From positions 1 to 10,123 of the forward strand of contig JBBDIO010000306.1 of assembly GCA_040880365.1 (NCBI GenBank): 10,123 nt of DNA, in the 5' to 3' direction. This document shows positions 5,323 to 10,123 of this stretch, one piece after another. The notes beneath the pieces are model-generated. The model made no database searches. It was not told the origin of the DNA and saw only the letters and a program-made list of their open reading frames with translations. The position numbers were made by a program, and so were the translations under genes. Positions within the stretch are counted from its first letter, which is position 1; every line of letters begins with the position of its first letter. The stretch comes from JBBDIO01 sp040880365. Its GTDB lineage: Bacteria; Chloroflexota; Anaerolineae; Caldilineales; Caldilineaceae.

Positions 5323-6174
5323 TCAGATGATATCGGCAAACAGATCGGTTTCAATGCCGCCTTTGGGCGCGGGAAAGGCGCGCGTGTAGGCATCGTTCGC
5401 CAACATGCGCTGGCGCAACAGCTGGGGCAAATAGCGCACATACGAAGGTCCGCCGCTATATTGGCTGGCGTGGGCCAGACTCGCGCGCTCTTTGCGGGCC
5501 AGGTAATCTTCCACATGGATTTTGGTGTTGACGGGCGTATACCAGGTGGCGATTTCTACCAGGTTAATATCGCGGTTGCGTCCAATCGCAGTGGGATCGT
5601 GGCCCAATAGGGGCATCAGGCGTGTGATCCATTTGAGGATACGCTTGTCGAACGCCGTATAATAGAGCTTCTGTGGCCCGGCCTGGTCGCCATTGGTGCC
5701 GCGCGCGGCCGCGATATGAAAGGCCGCGGTGGTGGCTTCACAGACGCGTACATGGTCGGGATGCCCATAGCCGCCAAACGGATCGTGGGTCAGAATCACC
5801 TGCGGTTGCAGACGATCTACATAGCCCAGCACTTCTTCGACCAGCGTGGGCAAAGGTTGCTGAATCAGAGATGCGGGGTGATCATTGCCGGGAGAGCCGC
5901 GCATACCGCTATCGCGATAGGGCAGCGACCAGATCGACGCGACCCCCAGCGCCACTGCGGCGCGCGACAATTCACCCGAACGCACCTGCGCCAGCGTTTC
6001 GTGTGCGGGCAGGTCTATCGATTTTTCTACCGAACCTTCGATGCCATCGGTGGCGATAATCACATGCACATCGACCCCTTCGGCCGCGTAGCGCGCCAGA
6101 GTTGCGCCCGGCCCAAAACTTTCATCGTCGGGGTGGGCAAAGATGCCTAGTAATGTACGTTTTTTTTCGACCAT
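5323..6174 (-). CDS. PIG-L/LmbE family N-acyl sugar deacetylase
   Basis: This is a 283-residue protein from the ATG at 6174-6172. Other possible starts are ATG 6186-6184 and TTG 6198-6196; 6174 is chosen because GGAAA stands at a suitable distance and the family core begins seven residues in. The zinc-site motif AHPDDES (13-19, ligands H14 and D17) and the distal GGYGHPDHVRV with H141 are the signature of metal-dependent PIG-L deacetylases, which remove acetyl groups from GlcNAc-type substrates. YRDSGMRG (86-93), SPGNDHP and THDPFGGYGHPDH look like the MshB/Mca/BshB branch involved in low-molecular-weight thiols, but substrate cannot be told from this. Cytoplasmic, no signal peptide. It is the first gene of the minus-strand series that ends at 2683, although the 128-base gap with repeats after it may separate transcripts. 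Confidence 0.93.
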   Translation of the reverse strand: MVEKKRTLLGIFAHPDDESFGPGATLARYAAEGVDVHVIIATDGIEGSVEKSIDLPAHETLAQVRSGELSRAAVALGVASIWSLPYRDSGMRGSPGNDHPASLIQQPLPTLVEEVLGYVDRLQPQVILTHDPFGGYGHPDHVRVCEATTAAFHIAAARGTNGDQAGPQKLYYTAFDKRILKWITRLMPLLGHDPTAIGRNRDINLVEIATWYTPVNTKIHVEDYLARKERASLAHASQYSGGPSYVRYLPQLLRQRMLANDAYTRAFPAPKGGIETDLFADII

Positions 6175-6280
6175 TGTAGTTTCCATACACTTTCGCAATA
6201 TATTTTTACAGGATCAAACGGGCTGCCGCTTGACGCTTTCCGGTTCCAATTGTCACGATTTTTGTTACCACACTTGCCAT

Positions 6281-6316
6281 TATCTGTGGCGATATCTGTG
6301 ACCATATCTGTGGCGA
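6281..6316 (+). repeat. Three tandem copies of a 12-bp unit
   Basis: TATCTGTGGCGA (6281-6292), TATCTGTGACCA (6293-6304) and TATCTGTGGCGA (6305-6316) lie head to tail. Copies 1 and 3 are identical; copy 2 differs at two positions. Regular spacing of about one helical turn suits a multi-site protein binding region. Confidence 0.9.
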
Positions 6317-6335
6317 TGCGCAGGCCTTGCGCGGA

Positions 6336-6350
6336 TGTTATCATGATACA
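6336..6350. promoter_or_regulatory. Operator-like palindrome
   Basis: TGTTATCATGATACA is a 15-base palindrome with one mismatched pair (TGT-n-ATCATGAT-n-ACA pattern). It lies 20 bases after the 12-bp repeats and within a wider perfect inverted repeat GCCTTGCG (6324-6331) / CGCAAGGC (6361-6368). Form and place suggest a dimeric repressor site for one or both divergent genes; the regulator is unknown. Confidence 0.45.
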
Positions 6351-6521
6351 GGCATCGGCCCGCAAGGCGTAATCGGGAATCAGGCCCGCGGGAATTACTT
6401 TCTGCTGTTTGTGGGAATGACACAGCTGGGCACGGTGTAGCCCAGAACTGCACAGCCCGAAACAGCATAGGGCAGGCAGTGTTGACGGATTAGCGATTCG
6501 GTTTCAAAGGCAAAATTGACT

Positions 6522-7820
6522 ATGATGCAGGCCGAGATAGCCCAACCTACCGCAGCGCAATTCCTGCCGCAGTCTCTATTGCAACCCCCACCGGCACGCT
6601 TGCGTATTGCGCTATTTTCCGATATCTACAAGCCCCGCGTCAACGGCGTGGTGAACCATGTCGCACTGCTCAAACAGTATCTCAGCGCATGGGGACACGA
6701 CGTGTTTCTCTTTGTGCCCGGTGCAGACAAACACGCCGCCGAAGAACCCAATGTGATCCGGATCCCCGGTATTCCCATTGCCAACACCGGCTATCATCTG
6801 AGCGTGCGCCTGGATCGGCGGAGCCGCGAAATTTTGTCTCACATGGACGTGGTACACGTGCATCACCCGTTTATCAGCGGCAGCTTTGGCGTCTATTGTG
6901 CCACCCACTATAAAACGCCGCTGATTTTTACCAACCATACCCGCTACGACCTCATAGCCAAAGCCTATCTGCCCTTGTTGCCCGCTGCGCTATCGGATAC
7001 GGCGATGCAGGCCTATTTTCAGCGTTTCAGCCGCCATTGCGCCGCGCTGATTGCGCCCAGCCCCGGCATCGCGCGGATTATGAAGCAGTGGCGGGTGCAG
7101 GGGCGCATTGAAGTAATCCCCAATGGCATTGAGCTGGATCGTTTTTATCAGCCGCAACGCGGTGTGACGCGCCAACAGCTGAACCTGGCCCCGGATACGG
7201 TGATCGCCATCTATGTGGGGCGGATGAGTCCTGAGAAAAATCTGGAACGGCTGTTGCAGACTTTTCAGAGCGTGGCCGCAGAAGCTGCGGATGTGCATCT
7301 GTTATTGGTGGGCGACGGCAGCGAATTAAACGATCTGCAACACCTGGCCCAGCGTCTGCGCATCGGCCACCGGGTCACCTTTACCGGGGGCGTGGACTAT
7401 GATGCCGTGCCCGGCTATCTGGCCCTGGCCGATTTCTTTGTCTCGGCCAGCGTGTCCGAGGTGCATCCTCTCACCTTTATCGAGGCCGCGGCTGCCGGTC
7501 TGCCCGCATTGGGGATGCGTGCCACGGGTGTGGTGGATATTATTGACGATGAGGTGAGCGGTCTGATCGCGCCGGATGGGGATGGGGAATTTCGCCAGCG
7601 ATTTTTGCGCCTGGCCCGCGATGCCGATCTGCGGGGGCGTTTGGGCGCCCAGGCGCGCGCATCGAGCCACGAATATGCCGCGGCGACCAATGCGCAGCGT
7701 GTCCTGGCACTCTATAGCGAAACGGTAGGCCGCGCGGCCACGCCCAGGCGCACACTTTCCAATTCAAATTCCCCTCTGGCAGGCGGCGTGCCGGTTAGCT
7801 CCTCTACCAGTGAGAAATAG
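6522..7820 (+). CDS. GT4-family glycosyltransferase, glycolipid synthase-like
   Basis: This protein has 432 residues. ATG 6522 is preferred because AAAGG (6506-6510) lies 11 bases before it; a TTG at 6516 and the next ATG at 6525 are alternatives. It has the GT-B two-domain form. The N-terminal acceptor domain contains LRIALFSDIYKPRVNGVV (residues 27-44) and FTNHTRYDL. The C-terminal nucleotide-sugar domain contains VGRMSPEKNL (SPEKN at 236-240), LLVGDGSE, and the retaining EX7E element in SEVHPLTFIEA (E313 and E321). The first motif and FTNHTRYD are typical of GT4 enzymes related to diacylglycerol glucosyltransferases and phosphatidylinositol mannosyltransferases, so glycolipid synthesis at the inner membrane face is the best inference. 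Donor and acceptor are unknown. The last 30 residues are Ser/Pro-rich and look unstructured. It is transcribed divergently from the PIG-L gene. Confidence 0.92.
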   Translation: MMQAEIAQPTAAQFLPQSLLQPPPARLRIALFSDIYKPRVNGVVNHVALLKQYLSAWGHDVFLFVPGADKHAAEEPNVIRIPGIPIANTGYHLSVRLDRRSREILSHMDVVHVHHPFISGSFGVYCATHYKTPLIFTNHTRYDLIAKAYLPLLPAALSDTAMQAYFQRFSRHCAALIAPSPGIARIMKQWRVQGRIEVIPNGIELDRFYQPQRGVTRQQLNLAPDTVIAIYVGRMSPEKNLERLLQTFQSVAAEAADVHLLLVGDGSELNDLQHLAQRLRIGHRVTFTGGVDYDAVPGYLALADFFVSASVSEVHPLTFIEAAAAGLPALGMRATGVVDIIDDEVSGLIAPDGDGEFRQRFLRLARDADLRGRLGAQARASSHEYAAATNAQRVLALYSETVGRAATPRRTLSNSNSPLAGGVPVSSSTSEK

Positions 7821-7821
7821 A

Positions 7822-7850
7822 TTGCGATACCAACTGTTTTGGATTATCAT
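7822..7850 (+). promoter_or_regulatory. Sigma70-type promoter of the PIN/TRAM-cysS unit
   Basis: TTGCGA (7822-7827) and TATCAT (7845-7850) are 17 bases apart, matching the consensus at 4/6 and 5/6 positions. The -35 box begins two bases after the GT4 stop codon. Transcription would start near 7857, giving a leader of about 43 bases with AGGAG at 7886-7890 before the ATG at 7900. Confidence 0.6.
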
Positions 7851-7899
7851 AACCGGCACGAAAGTCTGTGCGAACAAACAGTAGCAGGAGAAAACAACT

Positions 7900-8985
7900 A
7901 TGCGCCTCGGTCCTATATTCCGAATCTTGGGCGCTCTACTCTATGGGTTCATCGGCTACTATGTGGGTGTAGCGCTGGTGGGCACAACCCAACTCACAAC
8001 CGCGACCGCGTTGCCCGTCTGGACGGCCATGTTTGCTGGGGCGGTGGTGGGCTATTTTCTCGCGCCGTGGGTCATCTATGCACCGGCGCGGGCCGCGCGC
8101 AACAGTCTACGCAATGTGCCCACGGTCGATTTGCTGGCGGGTGGCGTCGGGCTGGCGCTGGGCTTGCTGATAGCGGCTTTGCTGGCCTATCCCATCTCGC
8201 AGTTGCCGCCGCCCTTTGGTTCCATCATGCCCTTTGTGGGTGTGCTGATTTTTGGCTATCTGGGGGCCGCGGTGCTGGTTTTGCGCAAAGACGATTTGCT
8301 GGCGCTGTTTGGCGTGCGCGGCGCGCAGCCCGCGACCGGCCCGGCTGTGGCAATCGCGCAGACGCTTTTGCTGGATACCAGTGTGATTATCGACGGGCGC
8401 ATTGCCGATGTGGCGGATACCGGCTTTTTGCTGGGCACGCTCATGGTGCCGCGCTTTGTGCTGAACGAACTTCAGTATATTGCCGATTCATCCGATGCCA
8501 TGCGCCGCAACCGCGGCCGCCGCGGGCTGGAAATGCTGGATCGCCTGCAACAGAACGCCAATATCGCGATTGAATTTATCGATCAGGATCCCAGCGATGC
8601 CCAACAGGTCGATGATAAACTCATCAGCCTGGCAATGGTGATGAACGCCGCGGTCATTACCAATGACTACAATCTGAACCGGGTGGCGCGCTTGCAAGGC
8701 GTGAAGATTCTGAACATTAACGAACTGGCAAACGCCGTCAAATCCATCTTTTTGCCCGGCGAAGAAATTCCGCTGCACATCATTCAGGCGGGCAAGGAAT
8801 ATGGGCAGGGCGTGGGCTATCTGGACGATGGGACGATGGTTGTGGTAGAAAACGGGCGTCAATATCTGAATCAGGATATCCTGGTGCAGGTTACCAAAGT
8901 GTTGCAGACCAATGCCGGGCGTCTGGTATTCGCCGTGCCGGATGCCGAGGCTGCACCGTCATCTGTTACCAAAGAAGAAATTTAG
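7900..8985 (+). CDS. YacL-like membrane protein with PIN ribonuclease and TRAM domains
   Basis: This is a 361-residue protein with a good ribosome binding site (AGGAG, nine bases before the ATG). Residues 1-130 hold four hydrophobic segments (about 7-28, 38-60, 78-98 and 106-126). A PIN domain follows at about 155-280. It begins LLLDTSVIIDGRIADV with acidic residues D159 and D165, continues with E189-region FVLNELQYIAD and VDDKLISLA (D238, D239), and ends with ITNDYNLNRVA (D256). These are the carboxylates of the PIN metal site. Residues about 288-345 form the TRAM domain (EIPLHIIQAGKEYGQGVGYL, then DDGTMVVVENGR), an RNA-binding fold. This order is that of Bacillus YacL. The protein is expected to be membrane-tethered with PIN/TRAM in the cytoplasm; the RNA target is unknown. 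cysS follows eight bases after the stop, so the two are co-transcribed. Confidence 0.95.
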   Translation: MRLGPIFRILGALLYGFIGYYVGVALVGTTQLTTATALPVWTAMFAGAVVGYFLAPWVIYAPARAARNSLRNVPTVDLLAGGVGLALGLLIAALLAYPISQLPPPFGSIMPFVGVLIFGYLGAAVLVLRKDDLLALFGVRGAQPATGPAVAIAQTLLLDTSVIIDGRIADVADTGFLLGTLMVPRFVLNELQYIADSSDAMRRNRGRRGLEMLDRLQQNANIAIEFIDQDPSDAQQVDDKLISLAMVMNAAVITNDYNLNRVARLQGVKILNINELANAVKSIFLPGEEIPLHIIQAGKEYGQGVGYLDDGTMVVVENGRQYLNQDILVQVTKVLQTNAGRLVFAVPDAEAAPSSVTKEEI

Positions 8986-8993
8986 GGAATCTA

Positions 8994-10123
8994 ATGGGGT
9001 TGAAGATTTATAACACGCTCACCCGGCAGCGCGAAGAGTTTGTGCCGCAGGAAGCCGGGAAAGTCTCGATGTATGTCTGCGGGCCGACGGTCTATGCCGA
9101 CGCGCATGTGGGCCACGCGATGGCCGCGGTGGTCTTCGATATGGTGCGCCGCTATTTGCTCTATCGGGGCTACGAAGTGAAGTATGTTTCCAATTTTACC
9201 GATGTGGACGACAAGATCATTAACCGGGCCAACCAGACCGGCGAAGATCCGATTGATCTGGCGACTCACTACGCCGACAAATATTTGCGCCATTTAGATG
9301 ATCTGGGCGTGCTGCCTGCCGATATTTACCCCAAGGTGAGCAGCGAGATGCCCGAAATTATCCGTTTTATCCAGGACCTGGGCGAGAACAACTATGCCTA
9401 TCCCATGAACGGTGATGTTTATTTTCGGGTGGCGCAGGATGATGATTACGGCAAATTGAGCCGGCGCAGTCTCAGCGATGCCCTGAGCGGCACGCGCGTA
9501 GAAGAAGATACGCGCAAGGAGCACCAGGCCGATTTCGCGCTCTGGAAATCGGCCAAACCGGGCGAACCGGCGTGGGATAGCCCGTGGGGACCGGGTCGCC
9601 CTGGCTGGCACATTGAATGTTCGGCCATGTGTTTGCACCATCTGGGCGAAACGGTGGATATTCACGGCGGCGGCAACGATCTGGTTTTTCCACACCACGA
9701 AAACGAGATTGCCCAGAGTGAAAGTCTGACGGGCAAACCGCTGGCGCGCTATTGGATGCACAACGGCATGTTGCAGCTTTCGGGCGAGAAGATGAGCAAG
9801 TCGCTGGGCAATCTGGTGACTATCGACGAATTTCTCGAACGGCGTTCGCCCGATACACTGCGCATCCTGATTTTTGGCGGACACTATCGCAAGCCGGTTG
9901 TGTTTAACGAAGAAACGCTGAACAGCGCCGAACGCAGCCTCACCCGTTTGCGCTCGGCATTGCGGCCTGCAAGCGGCAGCAAAACTACGGGCGACGCTGC
10001 CGACAAGCTGCGCGCAGCCACCGAAGCGGCCCGCGCGGCCTTTATCCAGGCCATGAACGACGATTTTAATACCAGCGAAGCCCTGGCGTCGCTGTTTGAA
10101 CTGGTGCGCGCGATCAATACGGC
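8994..10123 (+). CDS. cysS: Cysteinyl-tRNA synthetase, 3' end beyond the window
   Basis: The frame opens at ATG 8994 with AGGG (overlapping the previous stop) as ribosome binding site and stays open for 376 codons to the window end. It is a class I synthetase that joins cysteine to tRNA-Cys. KIYNTLTRQREEF and MYVCGPTVY are the usual N-terminus. The ATP-binding HIGH motif appears as HVGH (38-41) and KMSKS is at 266-270 in GEKMSKSLGN. The zinc ligands that recognise cysteine are present as C29, C209 (WHIECSAM), H234 and E238 (FPHHENE), almost the same numbering as in E. coli (28, 209, 234, 238). The visible part covers the catalytic domain and the start of the helical domain; about 80-100 residues should remain. 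Linkage of cysS with a yacL-like gene resembles the Bacillus neighbourhood of these genes. Confidence 0.98.
   Translation, partial: MGLKIYNTLTRQREEFVPQEAGKVSMYVCGPTVYADAHVGHAMAAVVFDMVRRYLLYRGYEVKYVSNFTDVDDKIINRANQTGEDPIDLATHYADKYLRHLDDLGVLPADIYPKVSSEMPEIIRFIQDLGENNYAYPMNGDVYFRVAQDDDYGKLSRRSLSDALSGTRVEEDTRKEHQADFALWKSAKPGEPAWDSPWGPGRPGWHIECSAMCLHHLGETVDIHGGGNDLVFPHHENEIAQSESLTGKPLARYWMHNGMLQLSGEKMSKSLGNLVTIDEFLERRSPDTLRILIFGGHYRKPVVFNEETLNSAERSLTRLRSALRPASGSKTTGDAADKLRAATEAARAAFIQAMNDDFNTSEALASLFELVRAINT

Larger units (their letters stand above)
6175..6521. other. Divergent intergenic region between PIG-L and GT4 genes
   Basis: About 340 bases with no convincing gene; short frames here are repeat-derived (His/Arg/Tyr/Gly runs). 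It contains three 12-bp tandem repeats (6281-6316), a near-perfect palindrome (6336-6350) inside a wider inverted repeat (6324-6331 with 6361-6368), a short inverted repeat GTAAT/ATTAC (6369-6373 with 6394-6398) and a hairpin CTGGGC/GCCCAG (6426-6431 with 6440-6445, loop of eight). I could not identify a convincing promoter for either gene; TTGACG at 6482-6487 has no good -10 partner. No known riboswitch is recognised. Confidence 0.6.

Noticed and set aside
6281..6316. CRP/FNR-type binding sites in the TGTG-containing repeats
   Set aside because: The TGTG words are direct, not inverted, repeats, and there is no matching TCACA half at the required spacing.
6281..6316. CRISPR array
   Set aside because: Units are 12 bp with no spacers, only three copies, and no cas genes nearby.
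7839..8573. Plus-strand frame of 244 codons overlapping the PIN/TRAM gene
   Set aside because: Shifted-frame shadow; the frame from 7900 has the ribosome binding site and the PIN and TRAM motifs.

Overview
The window reads as a chromosomal stretch of a GC-rich bacterium, most likely a member of the Chloroflexota. This is an inference from gene content: a secreted beta-helix/membrane protein, a DUF951 protein, a Nif3-like protein, a Tat lipoprotein glycosidase with a long Pro/Thr linker, and a YacL-type PIN/TRAM gene next to cysS. No phage, transposon, CRISPR array, rRNA or recognisable tRNA was seen.

Layout. Positions 1-2046 are a minus-strand block. It holds a Tat/lipobox glycoside hydrolase-like protein (706-2046), a four-helix membrane protein (273-665) and the 5' end of an HNH endonuclease-family gene (1-178) whose frame is broken by two in-frame TAA codons. 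Positions 2047-2319 are a divergent intergenic region with a promoter that would give a leaderless glycosidase mRNA, a predicted three-way-junction fold and a 14-bp tandem duplication. Positions 2320-2586 (+) encode a SelW/Rdx-family protein that is complete only if the in-frame TGA at 2359-2361 is read as selenocysteine. A hairpin of bacterial SECIS type follows that TGA, and a strong bidirectional terminator closes the unit. Positions 2683-6174 are a minus-strand series: a PIG-L deacetylase, a secreted bactofilin-like beta-helix/membrane protein, a DUF951 protein and a Nif3-like protein. A dense cluster of inverted repeats lies between the first two. Positions 6175-6521 are a divergent intergenic region with three 12-bp tandem repeats and a palindrome. 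Positions 6522-10123 (+) hold a GT4 glycosyltransferase, then a promoter and a two-gene unit of a YacL-like PIN/TRAM membrane protein and cysS, which runs off the window.

The most interesting item is the small selenoprotein gene. A standard ORF caller would start it after the UGA and lose the CxxU redox motif. The second is the HNH gene with two nonsense codons in an otherwise well-conserved reading frame. The genes do not form one obvious pathway. Several concern the cell envelope (glycosidase lipoprotein, beta-helix membrane protein, GT4), and the rest are housekeeping or redox functions.
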